From JACRAO01 sp964490895 (GTDB lineage Bacteria > Bdellovibrionota > UBA1018), in assembly GCA_964490895.1 (NCBI GenBank), contig CAZBEI010000006.1, positions 1-15,387 on the forward strand: DNA of 15,387 nt, in the 5' to 3' direction. Positions 1 to 6,505 of this stretch are shown here, piece after piece. Each line of letters starts with the position of its first letter. The first letter of the stretch is position 1. A program made the position numbers and the translations under genes. A model generated the notes under the pieces. It did not search any database and was not told the DNA's origin. It saw nothing but the letters and a program-made list of their open reading frames with translations.

Positions 1-144
1 CTAAAACGCTTTTGGGATGATCTCGCTTGGTCTCGAATTGTGGAATGGGGGAGAGATCTTGTGGGTATTAAAAGATACTTCCAGAAAAACATCCAAGAGT
101 TTCTTTATATTTTATTTCAAAATAACTGGCCCACCCCTGAGTGA
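1..144 (+). CDS. Possible 3' end of an unidentified gene (partial)
   Basis: An open frame enters at base 1 and runs 47 codons to TGA at 142-144. The peptide is tryptophan-rich and charged, includes WDDLAWSRIVEWGRDLVGIK, and ends NNWPTPE, which looks more like a real protein tail than random translation. I do not recognise the family; there is no obvious membrane segment or motif. The frame overlaps the last 77 bases of the minus-strand gene at 68-1039 tail to tail, which is unusual, so one of the two could be spurious over this stretch. A 47-codon open run can arise by chance, so confidence is limited. Confidence 0.35.
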   Translation, partial: LKRFWDDLAWSRIVEWGRDLVGIKRYFQKNIQEFLYILFQNNWPTPE

Positions 145-1039
145 CGCAATTTTTCATGTATCGTCCTAAAACTTCATGGAGATCCGAGCCTAAAGATTGT
201 TCTCTAAGGAGTTGGCTTAACTGCAAGGCATCGATTTGTGGAATATAAAATCCCTGAGCATAGAGTTCTAATAATATGAGTAAATCATCTGTGGATAATA
301 TTTCTGAGGTTTGATCACTGAGTGCGCTACTTGTAGGGATACTTATCAATTGTACAGAGCCTTTGGTATAGGGACCTGCGAGGTCGACAATTTCGATTTG
401 TTTATTTAGAATAATTCGATAAATGAGCGAGATCATGGCCTGATTAGTAAGTGCGCGACTTTCTATTTTTGCGGTTTCTGCGCATCGATCAATAGCTTGC
501 TCTGTGGCCTCGCAGACGTTAACTTGTGGAGTTCTAACGATGGTTAAAGAAAAAATAATTGTTTTACTAGAAGATTGAAATATATTTTGTTTAGAAATTG
601 TTGTGGTTCTGTCAGCAGTGATTTTAAATAGCCCCCTACTTGTTTGAGTGATTAAGTCTGTTAAACCAGATACGAATTTTTCATCGAGGCTACTGGGGTC
701 AAGCAAGTGATAAGTGACTGCCAAATGCAGTGAAATTGGCGTTGAGCTTGTTGGGGTAGGCCTGGTTTGACTTTCATCGCCGAATAAAAATCTTAATAAT
801 CTTAAAGTTGTTTTTGGAACAAGAGGTCCACCTATATCTCGGTTGGCCGTTTCTAAAAGAACTTTTAATCCTAGGTATTTTGCTCCATCAAGAGATGTGT
901 CAAGCGCTGCCTGACAGGTAGCTATTTTATCAGCAAGTGCTCGAACTCTATGAAAGTTTCGGCTATTTTCCCCTTCTGTAGAAAAAGCAAACTGAGCATA
1001 AAGAAAAGAAAATACACACAGAATGAAGGGATAATACAT
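68..1039 (-). CDS. Secreted protein of unknown function
   Basis: A 323-residue protein with a typical Sec signal peptide: hydrophobic core at residues 4-18 ending in an AFS-type cleavage site near residue 20, followed by a polar mature region beginning TEGENSRNF. It is therefore probably exported to the periplasm or outside. No catalytic motif, repeat or membrane segment is visible beyond the signal peptide. Two cysteines near residues 175-185 and one near the C-terminus could form disulfides. The start lies 15 bases after the rpsT stop on the same strand, so it may be co-transcribed with rpsT. No strong ribosome site is seen before the ATG. I do not recognise the family. Confidence 0.7.
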   Translation of the reverse strand: MYYPFILCVFSFLYAQFAFSTEGENSRNFHRVRALADKIATCQAALDTSLDGAKYLGLKVLLETANRDIGGPLVPKTTLRLLRFLFGDESQTRPTPTSSTPISLHLAVTYHLLDPSSLDEKFVSGLTDLITQTSRGLFKITADRTTTISKQNIFQSSSKTIIFSLTIVRTPQVNVCEATEQAIDRCAETAKIESRALTNQAMISLIYRIILNKQIEIVDLAGPYTKGSVQLISIPTSSALSDQTSEILSTDDLLILLELYAQGFYIPQIDALQLSQLLREQSLGSDLHEVLGRYMKNCVTQGWASYFEIKYKETLGCFSGSIF

Positions 1040-1054
1040 TCTACCGCTTAGCCG

Positions 1055-1354
1055 CTAGGCCGTTTTTGCCACAGCCAAAGCCTCAGGCTTCAGCTTTTTC
1101 AAAAGTGCAGTGATCCGGCTGATTTTTCGAGAGGCGCGCTTTTTTGGAATGGCACCCTTGCTCGCGGCTTTGCCCAATGCTTTGATCGCTCCCAGAAAAG
1201 TCTCTTGTACTTTTTTGAGATCGGCTTCTTTAGAGCCCACAAGTTCGAGCATGTCTTTGATGGCAGTTTTGGTAGAAGTTCGGATGATTTTATTTCTTTC
1301 GTAGTGTTTTACGTTTTGACGAGCCCGCTTGCTTGAGGTTCGAGTGTTGGCCAT
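1055..1354 (-). CDS. rpsT: 30S ribosomal protein S20
   Basis: A 99-residue, very basic protein beginning MANTRTSSKRARQ, the standard S20 opening, with the long helical lysine/alanine-rich body typical of the family. S20 is a primary 16S rRNA-binding protein of the small subunit. The length is slightly above the usual 85-90 residues because of an extended C-terminus (KPEALAVAKTA). The ATG is preceded by a clear ribosome site AAGGAG at 1364-1369, nine bases upstream. It lies 48 bases downstream of hldD on the same strand, with no obvious terminator between them. Confidence 0.97.
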   Translation of the reverse strand: MANTRTSSKRARQNVKHYERNKIIRTSTKTAIKDMLELVGSKEADLKKVQETFLGAIKALGKAASKGAIPKKRASRKISRITALLKKLKPEALAVAKTA

Positions 1355-1402
1355 GGTCTATATCTCCTTTACACGAGAAAGAGTTCCCGTTCGCTCACCT
1401 AT

Positions 1403-2380
1403 TTACACTGAATGAGAGAGCTCTTCCATATAAATCTGGACCCCCTGATTCAGGTCCGTAAAGGGCGTGGTATAGCCTTCTTTTTGCAAACGAGCCATTT
1501 CGGCCTGTGTAAAGTACTGGTAGCGTTCCCTCAAATGCTCCGGGGTGTCTATAAAAACAATGTTGGGCTTCTTTTTCAAAGCTGCAAAAACAGCCTCTCC
1601 AAGATCCAAAAAACTTCTGGCTTGCCCTGTCCCAAGGTTAAAAATTCCACTCTGGATAGGCTTCTTGAGTGCAAAATGTAGGACTTCTAGGACATCTTGG
1701 ATAAAGATAAAGTCTCGTTTTTGATGCCCATGGGCAATATCAGGCCGGTGGCTTCTAAAGAGTTTTAAACTCCCATTTTTTACGATTTGATCATAGGCAT
1801 GCAGCGCAACGCTTGCCATCTCGGTTTTATGACGTTCTCCGAAGCCGTAAACATTAAAAAACTTAAAACCACACCAGCTGGGAGGGCAAAAGCCTTTTTT
1901 CTCCTGCTCTAAGGCCCAGAGGTCAAATTGGAGTTTCGATTTCCCATAGGGATTGAGGGGCTTTAGTTTTTTGTGCAGATTTTCGTCGTTGTCGTCGTTA
2001 TATCCAAGCTCTCCAGCACCATAAGTGGCAGCACTACTGGCATAAACTAAGGGGATTTTATTTTCAGTAGCATAGCTCCAGATGGATTTTGAGTATTCTA
2101 AATTGACTCGGGTTAAAAAAGCTTCGTCGTATTCCATCGTATTAGTGCAAGCTCCGAGGTGTACAATCCCACTCAATTTGGGCTTAGTTTGTGTAAGCCA
2201 GTCAAAAAGTTCGTCTCGGTCTATGAGTTGTGCATGTGGGATGGAGTGGTGCTCCGTGCGAGATTTGAAGTGTTCCAGTTTGTCTACAGAGAGGGTAGGG
2301 ATGCCTTTTTTAAGGCAAGACTCCACAAACCTTGCTCCAATAAACCCAGCCGCTCCTGTGACTAAAAGGGGATGCATCAT
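1403..2380 (-). CDS. hldD: ADP-L-glycero-D-manno-heptose 6-epimerase
   Basis: An extended short-chain dehydrogenase that converts ADP-D-glycero-D-manno-heptose to the L-glycero form, the last step in making the heptose donor of the LPS inner core. Seen in the sequence: the N-terminal NAD(P)-binding motif VTGAAGFIG (residues 7-15 from the chosen ATG), the family signature YASSAATYG, the catalytic YxxxK as YGKSK (residues 145-149), and the HldD-type stretches FNVYG, KTEMASVA, KRDFIFIQDV, GIFNLGTGQARSF and YFTQAE. The frame is open to a GTG at 2455, but this adds 25 residues before the Rossmann motif. I chose the ATG at 2380 (a second ATG follows at once), which gives about 325 residues and has GAGGT 13 bases upstream. 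The other LPS-core enzyme here is kdsD at 6483. Confidence 0.95.
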   Translation of the reverse strand: MMHPLLVTGAAGFIGARFVESCLKKGIPTLSVDKLEHFKSRTEHHSIPHAQLIDRDELFDWLTQTKPKLSGIVHLGACTNTMEYDEAFLTRVNLEYSKSIWSYATENKIPLVYASSAATYGAGELGYNDDNDENLHKKLKPLNPYGKSKLQFDLWALEQEKKGFCPPSWCGFKFFNVYGFGERHKTEMASVALHAYDQIVKNGSLKLFRSHRPDIAHGHQKRDFIFIQDVLEVLHFALKKPIQSGIFNLGTGQARSFLDLGEAVFAALKKKPNIVFIDTPEHLRERYQYFTQAEMARLQKEGYTTPFTDLNQGVQIYMEELSHSV

Positions 2381-2457
2381 TGATGAAAGTTTACCTCGAG
2401 GGAAGTGGGTTGGCAATAATTTGAAAGTTTCAGTTTGCCCAAGCAAATCAGCCACGC

Positions 2458-2485
2458 TAGACTCATTCTAAATAGAGGGGATAAT
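2458..2485 (+). promoter_or_regulatory. Candidate sigma70-type promoter for the receiver-domain gene
   Basis: TAGACT (2458-2463, four of six consensus bases) and GATAAT (2480-2485, five of six) are separated by 16 bases in the gap between the divergent hldD and receiver genes. Transcription would start near 2492, giving a leader of about 45 bases before the ATG at 2537. Position and spacing are the only support. Confidence 0.3.
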
Positions 2486-2488
2486 ATC

Positions 2489-2530
2489 ATGAGAAATATC
2501 GTTCTTACGGTTATGGGTTGTGTTCTCTGA
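2489..2530 (+). CDS. Possible 13-codon leader ORF coupled to the receiver gene
   Basis: The ATG at 2489 follows GAGGGG (2475-2480) with eight bases of spacing, a better ribosome site than any next to the receiver gene itself. It encodes MRNIVLTVMGCVL and stops with TGA immediately before the alternative GTG start (2531) of the receiver gene. This layout would allow translational coupling. It conflicts with the promoter candidate whose -10 is at 2480-2485, because that transcript would begin inside this ORF; at most one of the two readings is right. Confidence 0.2.
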   Translation: MRNIVLTVMGCVL

Positions 2531-2536
2531 GTGGGC

Positions 2537-2923
2537 ATGGCAATCACCGTCTTAGTCATCGAAGACGTATCTGAAATGCAGGCGATGCTTGAGGTTTTTT
2601 TAGAGGGAATCGAAGGTCTAAAAATCATCGGGCAGGCTAAAAACGGTTGGGAGGCAAAGATGTTGTTGGATCGCCACCGCCCTGAACTTGTACTTTTAGA
2701 CGAGGTTTTGCCAGGTGAATCTAGTCTGGATTTACTCAATGATTTTAATGCACAAAAGATTCCGGTGATTCTTATTACGAGTCTTGAAAATCCTGGAAGC
2801 GCCCTCCCCGATGGAGCTTTGGCCCGCTTTCAAAAACCCACTTGGAAGAACTTTGAAAAAGAACGAGAAGCTTTTGAAAAATTATTCCAAAAAATTATTC
2901 CAAAAAAAATTAATGACAATTAA
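2537..2923 (+). CDS. Single-domain response regulator receiver (CheY-like)
   Basis: A stand-alone phospho-acceptor receiver domain of about 128 residues with no output domain. Numbered from the upstream GTG at 2531, the acidic pair is E11-D12, the phospho-acceptor is D57 in LVLLDEVLPG, the switch threonine is T83 in ILITS, and the conserved lysine is K102 in FQKP. These match the D12/D13/D57/T87/K109 set of CheY, though the segment between the threonine and lysine is about three residues shorter. The start could be GTG 2531 or ATG 2537; I chose the ATG because MAITVLVIED is the usual way such domains begin. No histidine kinase is nearby. The next gene, a cytochrome c, starts 25 bases downstream on the same strand and may be co-transcribed. 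Confidence 0.9.
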   Translation: MAITVLVIEDVSEMQAMLEVFLEGIEGLKIIGQAKNGWEAKMLLDRHRPELVLLDEVLPGESSLDLLNDFNAQKIPVILITSLENPGSALPDGALARFQKPTWKNFEKEREAFEKLFQKIIPKKINDN

Positions 2924-2948
2924 ATAAAAACATAATACAAAACCCCAC

Positions 2949-3785
2949 ATGGCGAAAACCACTCAAAATGTTTTTATTATGGTATGCCTTTTTTCTTTAA
3001 ATGTAGCTTGGGCTACACCTGAGTTTTCATTTAAGGAAAAAGGAAAGCTCATTAAAACATTGACGTTCAAAGAAATGACAGCCCTTGCTTCTCCGGAAAC
3101 AATCAAAGTGAACGAAAAACACGAAATGCGAGAGGTGGAGTACCGGGGTGTTTCTTTTTCTGTTCTTCTTGACCAAGTGTATGGAAAAAAATGGAGAATG
3201 GCTGAAGAACTTTTGTTTACGTGTACAGATGGCTATCAGCCTTCTGTGCCAAGCGAAAAATTTGCTCGTTTTCCTAACTACTTGGCCTACGAGAGGGTGG
3301 GGCAGGATTTTATCCTTGCCAATAAGTTGCAAAACGAAGCTAAAATTAACTTAGGTCCTTTCTATCTCATTTGGGAAAACCTCAAAACGGAGGCAATGAG
3401 GGCAGAAGATTTGTCTGATTGGCCCTATCAGGTGGTGAGTGTGGATTTGATCAGCTTTCAGGATAAGTTCCCCAACTTAGCTCCGCCACAGGGAAGTTCT
3501 TCGCAGCAAAAAAGAGGTTTTTTGGTGTGGAGAAGGCAGTGCATGACTTGTCACACGATCAATGGGGAGGGAGGGAAAAAAGCTCCAGAGCTCAATTATC
3601 CCGCCAATGTTTTAGAGTATTACAACGAAAAATGGCTCAAAAAATGGATTTCAGAGCCGACTCAAATTCGTTTGAATACAACCATGCCTGCTTTTAATCG
3701 AGAGGCCAAAGATAGAGAGGCTCAAATCCAAGCCGTGATTGCCTATCTCAAAGCCATGGGAAAAAAGAAACGCCACAGTCCTTGA
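2949..3785 (+). CDS. Periplasmic mono-heme cytochrome c with an N-terminal molybdopterin-oxidoreductase-like domain
   Basis: A 278-residue exported protein with a signal peptide (hydrophobic core about residues 8-20, cleavage after AWA near 22). Residues 25-172 (YRGVSFSVLLDQVYG, FTCTDGYQPSVP, DWPYQVVSVDLI) resemble the sulfite-oxidase-like fold found in periplasmic molybdopterin oxidoreductases, but I see no clear cofactor ligand, so this half is probably non-catalytic. Residues 185-270 form a class I cytochrome c domain: heme-binding C198-M-T-C201-H202 and a likely distal ligand M246 in TTMPAF. It probably carries electrons in the periplasm, but the partner is not evident. No good ribosome site precedes ATG 2949; M11 at 2979 is an alternative start but shortens the signal peptide. 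Confidence 0.85.
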   Translation: MAKTTQNVFIMVCLFSLNVAWATPEFSFKEKGKLIKTLTFKEMTALASPETIKVNEKHEMREVEYRGVSFSVLLDQVYGKKWRMAEELLFTCTDGYQPSVPSEKFARFPNYLAYERVGQDFILANKLQNEAKINLGPFYLIWENLKTEAMRAEDLSDWPYQVVSVDLISFQDKFPNLAPPQGSSSQQKRGFLVWRRQCMTCHTINGEGGKKAPELNYPANVLEYYNEKWLKKWISEPTQIRLNTTMPAFNREAKDREAQIQAVIAYLKAMGKKKRHSP

Positions 3786-3818
3786 CCTTAAGTCCTTGAC
3801 TTAAAGCCTTGACATAAA
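3777..3818 (+). repeat. Three tandem 14-bp units before rpsP
   Basis: Units at 3777-3790, 3791-3804 and 3805-3818 all carry CCTTGAC at the same phase (AGTCCTTGACCTTA, AGTCCTTGACTTAA, AGCCTTGACATAAA). The first unit contains the cytochrome stop codon. The middle part also forms a hairpin with 7-bp arms TTAAGTC/GACTTAA and a CTT loop (3788-3804). The last unit contains a perfect TTGACA (3809-3814), but no good -10 follows at 16-18 bases. Confidence 0.7.
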
Positions 3819-3846
3819 GAAGGATCCATTTTAGGAAATAGATTAT

Positions 3847-4092
3847 ATGGCTGTTACTATTCGTTTATCAAGACAAGGGGCAAAGAAGCACCCCCAGTAC
3901 TTAATTGTAGCTGTGGATAGCAAAAAGAAAAGAGATGGGGAATATTTAGAGAAATTGGGCTATTATTTTCCTAAGGCTAAAGAGGCAAAAGATAAAGTAA
4001 AAGCAAATCTTGAGCTCATTAATATATGGAAAACTAAGGGTGCACAAGTTTCAGAAACAGTAGGACAACTCCTTAAAACCCTGGCAAAGTAG
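3847..4092 (+). CDS. rpsP: 30S ribosomal protein S16
   Basis: An 81-residue small-subunit protein with the family opening VTIRLSRQGAKKHPQY and the VAVDSKKKRDG segment; length is normal for S16. It helps early 30S assembly through 16S rRNA contacts. AGGA at 3833-3836 lies ten bases before the ATG and is the probable ribosome site. It is followed by khpA, the usual neighbour, but not by rimM, trmD and rplS as in most genomes. The region just upstream holds three tandem 14-bp units that may be regulatory. Confidence 0.97.
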   Translation: MAVTIRLSRQGAKKHPQYLIVAVDSKKKRDGEYLEKLGYYFPKAKEAKDKVKANLELINIWKTKGAQVSETVGQLLKTLAK

Positions 4093-4153
4093 TTTTTTTG
4101 GCTTGGGGCGTGATTGTTGTGTGAAAAGGAGCTTGAGAGAGAGGGTAGGCGGG

Positions 4154-4429
4154 ATGTCAAATCAAAATATTACTTTAGAAAATAAGAATCCAAACGAACT
4201 TTCAGTTCTCATTGAATACATGGCGAAAATGTTGGTGGACTTGCCTGATCAGGTCTCAGTCAACGTAATCGTAGGCGAAAATACAACAGTTCTTGAACTC
4301 AAAGTTGCTAAAGAAGATTTGGGTAAAATAATCGGCAAACAAGGGCGGACAGCTCGTTCAGTGCGGACCATTTTAAATGGTGCTTCGACCAAATTGCGCA
4401 AGAGAACGGTTTTAGAGATTGTAGAGTAA
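4154..4429 (+). CDS. khpA: KH-domain RNA-binding protein KhpA
   Basis: A 91-residue single KH-domain protein of the KhpA/YlqC family. The RNA-contacting GxxG loop is seen as GKIIGKQGRTARSVRTIL, followed by the C-terminal strand RTVLEIVE. Family members bind small and messenger RNAs, often paired with KhpB (Jag/EloR), and lie between rpsP and rimM. The frame is open back to a TTG at 4103, but I chose the ATG at 4154 because it has GAGG nine bases upstream (4141-4144) and gives the usual family length. The N-terminal tail (SNQNITLENKNP) is a little longer than typical. The stop lies two bases from the trmD stop on the opposite strand. Confidence 0.92.
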   Translation: MSNQNITLENKNPNELSVLIEYMAKMLVDLPDQVSVNVIVGENTTVLELKVAKEDLGKIIGKQGRTARSVRTILNGASTKLRKRTVLEIVE

Positions 4430-4431
4430 GT

Positions 4432-5115
4432 TTATTTCTGGTCACCCAAGTCCGGACGTTTTTTTCGAGTCCGAAGTTTGGACTGTTTTTCTCTCCATTC
4501 CAGGATTTTTCCATGATCCCCACTAAGTAGTATTTTAGGGATTTTTAAGCCTAAAAACTCTGGTGGACGAGTGTACTGGGGATATTTTAATAGTCCTCTT
4601 TCTAAGCTTTCTTCTTTGACCGACTTAGGATTCCCCAACACTCCAGGGATCAGACGACATACTGCGTCAGCTAACACCAAGGTGGGCAGTTCTCCACCTG
4701 TCAAAATGTAATTTCCTATAGAAACTTCTTCGTCTACACAGAGTTTGGTAAAGCGTTCGTCTACCCCCTCATAATGGCCAGAGACGAGGATCAGTTTTTT
4801 TAATTTTGAAAACTCGTGTGCTTTCTTCTGATTAAAGAGAGGGCCTTGAGGAGAGAGTAAAATAGTTTTTACACCTCTTGAGGGTACAGGACAGACACTT
4901 TTCCAAGCAGCATGCAAGATGTCTGCTTTTAAAATCATCCCTGGACCTCCCCCGTAGGGGGCATCATCTACTTTTTTGTGCTTATCTTTAGAGAAGTCTC
5001 GGATTTGGGTGAGGTGAAACGACACAAGCCTTTTCTGGCATGCCTTTCCTAAAAGACTAGACTCTAAAAAAGGGGACAAAACCTCCGGGAATAACGTGAG
5101 GAAATGAAACTCCAT
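4432..5115 (-). CDS. trmD: tRNA (guanine-N1)-methyltransferase
   Basis: This SPOUT-class enzyme makes m1G37 in tRNA using S-adenosylmethionine and protects against frameshifting. Seen: VDDAPYGGGPGM (49-60), LSPQGP (87-92), GHYEGVDERF (113-122), SIGNYILTGGELP (132-144) forming the trefoil-knot cofactor site, and YPQYTRPPEF. At 227 residues it is slightly short, missing part of the usual C-terminal tail. From memory of the E. coli sequence, R154 is kept, but the general-base position D169 (EDS) reads E169 (EES) and D135 of SIGDY reads N. It starts 8 bases after the DsbA-like gene stop, without a good ribosome site of its own, so it is probably translationally coupled. It is on the strand opposite rpsP-khpA, unlike the usual operon. 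Confidence 0.95.
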   Translation of the reverse strand: MEFHFLTLFPEVLSPFLESSLLGKACQKRLVSFHLTQIRDFSKDKHKKVDDAPYGGGPGMILKADILHAAWKSVCPVPSRGVKTILLSPQGPLFNQKKAHEFSKLKKLILVSGHYEGVDERFTKLCVDEEVSIGNYILTGGELPTLVLADAVCRLIPGVLGNPKSVKEESLERGLLKYPQYTRPPEFLGLKIPKILLSGDHGKILEWREKQSKLRTRKKRPDLGDQK

Positions 5116-5123
5116 AGAACTTG

Positions 5124-6197
5124 CTATTTGTTCCCTAGTTCCTCTTCGATCAGATCCGAAAATGAATCCAGCGGCAGAGCACCGCTGAGCAGCTGACCGT
5201 TGACAAAGAATGTAGGAGTAGACCTCACTCCAATTTTTTCGCCATACTCTAAGTCTTTTTCTACAGCTGTTTTATATTTCTTAGCGCTCATGCAATCCGT
5301 GTATTTTTTGAGATCAGCTCCAATTTCTTTGGCATATTTTTCTAAACTTGCTGAATCTAGCTTGTCTTGGTTTTTAAAGAGCTTGTCGTGATATTTCCAA
5401 AACTTGTCAGTACTCTGTTCGTTCACGCACATGGAGGCTTCGGAAGCTGGTTTTGCGTTATTGTGCATGGGCAATGGAAAATGCTTAAAGGCAAAACGCA
5501 CTTTGCTGCCATATTTTTTCTTCAGTTCGGTTATCGTATCTGCCGCTCGGCTACAAAATGGGCATTGAAAGTCAGAAAACTCAATAACAGTCACTGCTGC
5601 ATTTGTCTTTCCAAACGAAGGAGAGGTTCCCACTTCGACTTGGATGTCCATCTTCGGCTTTTTAAAGAAAACTTCTACGGGAGAGGATTTTGTAAGTTTT
5701 GCAACATAGGCCTCAATGAGTTCCTGTTTTTTTTGAGTTTTCATGTAGGCATTGATTTTTTCTTTAATCTGAGGAGTGATTTGAGCTTCTGGAATTCTCT
5801 TGTCTGCCACAAATTTTTTATAGTCTTTATCAGAAACTTTAATCTCTCCGCCGGCGACTTTTTTATTGATATAATCTTCTAAACCCAAACCGGCTTTTTT
5901 CGCTTCTGCGCCTATGAGTTTATCGATTAAAAGCTTATTGAGGCGATCCATTTTGAGATCGTATTCTTTTTTCTTAAGTTCAAAGAAATCTACTTTATCT
6001 TCTCCAATGAGAGCTTCCTCTGTGATTTCTTCGCTTCCAATTTTTGCCAAAACTCCTGTTCTGGGAGCGTCTTTAAAAACAAAATGGGGTTTTGCTTTTG
6101 CTGTTTGATCAGAACAAGAAGTCAGGACAATAAAAAAGGTAAAAGCGATACAGCTGGTGACTAATACAAATGGAAAAAATCTATCTTTAAAATTCAT
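5124..6197 (-). CDS. DsbA-like thiol-disulfide oxidoreductase lipoprotein with N-terminal SurA-type domain
   Basis: A 357-residue lipoprotein: a lipobox LTSC places the acylated cysteine at C28. Residues 45-170 (VLAKIGSEEITEEALIGED and following charged helices) look like the N-terminal chaperone domain of SurA/PpiC proteins. Residues 185-355 are a DsbA/Thioredoxin_4 domain with active site C212-PF-C215 (FSDFQCPFCSRAAD), VRFAFKHFPLPMH, and the cis-proline loop STPTFFVNG (P328). C257 and C302 could be a second disulfide. The likely role is disulfide formation or repair in periplasmic proteins, with the N-terminal domain holding clients. A strong ribosome site AGGAGG (6202-6207) precedes the ATG. 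It sits between the zinc-ribbon gene (17-base gap) and trmD (8-base gap). Confidence 0.9.
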   Translation of the reverse strand: MNFKDRFFPFVLVTSCIAFTFFIVLTSCSDQTAKAKPHFVFKDAPRTGVLAKIGSEEITEEALIGEDKVDFFELKKKEYDLKMDRLNKLLIDKLIGAEAKKAGLGLEDYINKKVAGGEIKVSDKDYKKFVADKRIPEAQITPQIKEKINAYMKTQKKQELIEAYVAKLTKSSPVEVFFKKPKMDIQVEVGTSPSFGKTNAAVTVIEFSDFQCPFCSRAADTITELKKKYGSKVRFAFKHFPLPMHNNAKPASEASMCVNEQSTDKFWKYHDKLFKNQDKLDSASLEKYAKEIGADLKKYTDCMSAKKYKTAVEKDLEYGEKIGVRSTPTFFVNGQLLSGALPLDSFSDLIEEELGNK

Positions 6198-6214
6198 GGT
6201 GCCTCCTAAGCCAC

Positions 6215-6505
6215 TTATCGTAAGTCAGTCATACAGCGGATGCAACGAAAAACTATTTTTTTAGCTTTTATTCGTCCTCGGATCAAAAGAAGCCCTAAGA
6301 CTACTTGGACAAAACACCAGATCCAAATCCAAGGGCCGCGGATGTGGTATAGCATAAATATGATAAAACTGAGCCCAAATGCACTTTGGAGAAATACAGG
6401 ATAAGGGTGTGGGTGACGCAACACCATCTCCCGTTGACAACGGGGGCAGCAATTAGAGGGCTCGCCGTTAGAGGGCTCGCCGTTAGAGGGCTCGTAAGAT
6501 GTCAT
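6215..6505 (-). CDS. Small zinc-ribbon membrane protein of unknown function
   Basis: A 96-residue protein with two CxxC pairs (C20-PR-C23 and C88-IR-C91) that could bind one zinc ion, on either side of two hydrophobic segments (about 39-54 and 58-75, rich in Trp/Ile/Leu). This suggests a membrane hairpin with both ends on the same face carrying a zinc ribbon. The start ATG lies inside the end of kdsD (23-base overlap), implying coupled translation. Residues 5-18 are a repeat of EPSNG caused by a 15-bp tandem DNA repeat at 6453-6494. There is no strong ribosome site. The paired cysteines, membrane segments and tight operon position argue that it is real, but I do not recognise the family. Confidence 0.65.
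   Translation of the reverse strand: MTSYEPSNGEPSNGEPSNCCPRCQREMVLRHPHPYPVFLQSAFGLSFIIFMLYHIRGPWIWIWCFVQVVLGLLLIRGRIKAKKIVFRCIRCMTDLR
6453..6494 (-). repeat. 15-bp tandem repeat, 2.8 copies, at the kdsD stop
   Basis: TTAGAGGGCTCGCCG (plus-strand reading) occurs at 6453-6467 and 6468-6482, with a further 12 bases at 6483-6494. The third copy is the authentic kdsD end (codons for RAL and the TAA stop). The other two duplicate that end, including its stop codon, and in the overlapping zinc-ribbon gene they encode EPSNG units. Confidence 0.95.

Noticed and set aside
2381..2455. Longer HldD starting at GTG 2455
   Set aside because: It adds 25 residues ahead of the Rossmann motif that the family does not have, from a GTG without a ribosome site.
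2082..2471. 129-codon plus-strand open frame
   Set aside because: It is the antisense shadow of the well-identified hldD gene.
2377..2739. 120-codon minus-strand open frame across the hldD start and the receiver gene
   Set aside because: It is antisense to the receiver domain, which has all its catalytic residues, and shares bases with the hldD 5' region; the composition is not protein-like.
3809..3832. rpsP promoter using TTGACA in the third repeat unit
   Set aside because: The only -10 at 17 bases is TAGGAA, and transcription would start after the AGGA ribosome site, leaving rpsP nearly leaderless.
5367..5882. 171-codon plus-strand open frame
   Set aside because: It lies wholly antisense to the DsbA-like gene, has a phenylalanine-rich composition expected from reverse lysine codons, and has no ribosome site or domain.
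6453..6494. Possible CRISPR-like repeats
   Set aside because: The units are contiguous with no spacers and are explained as a duplication of the kdsD end.
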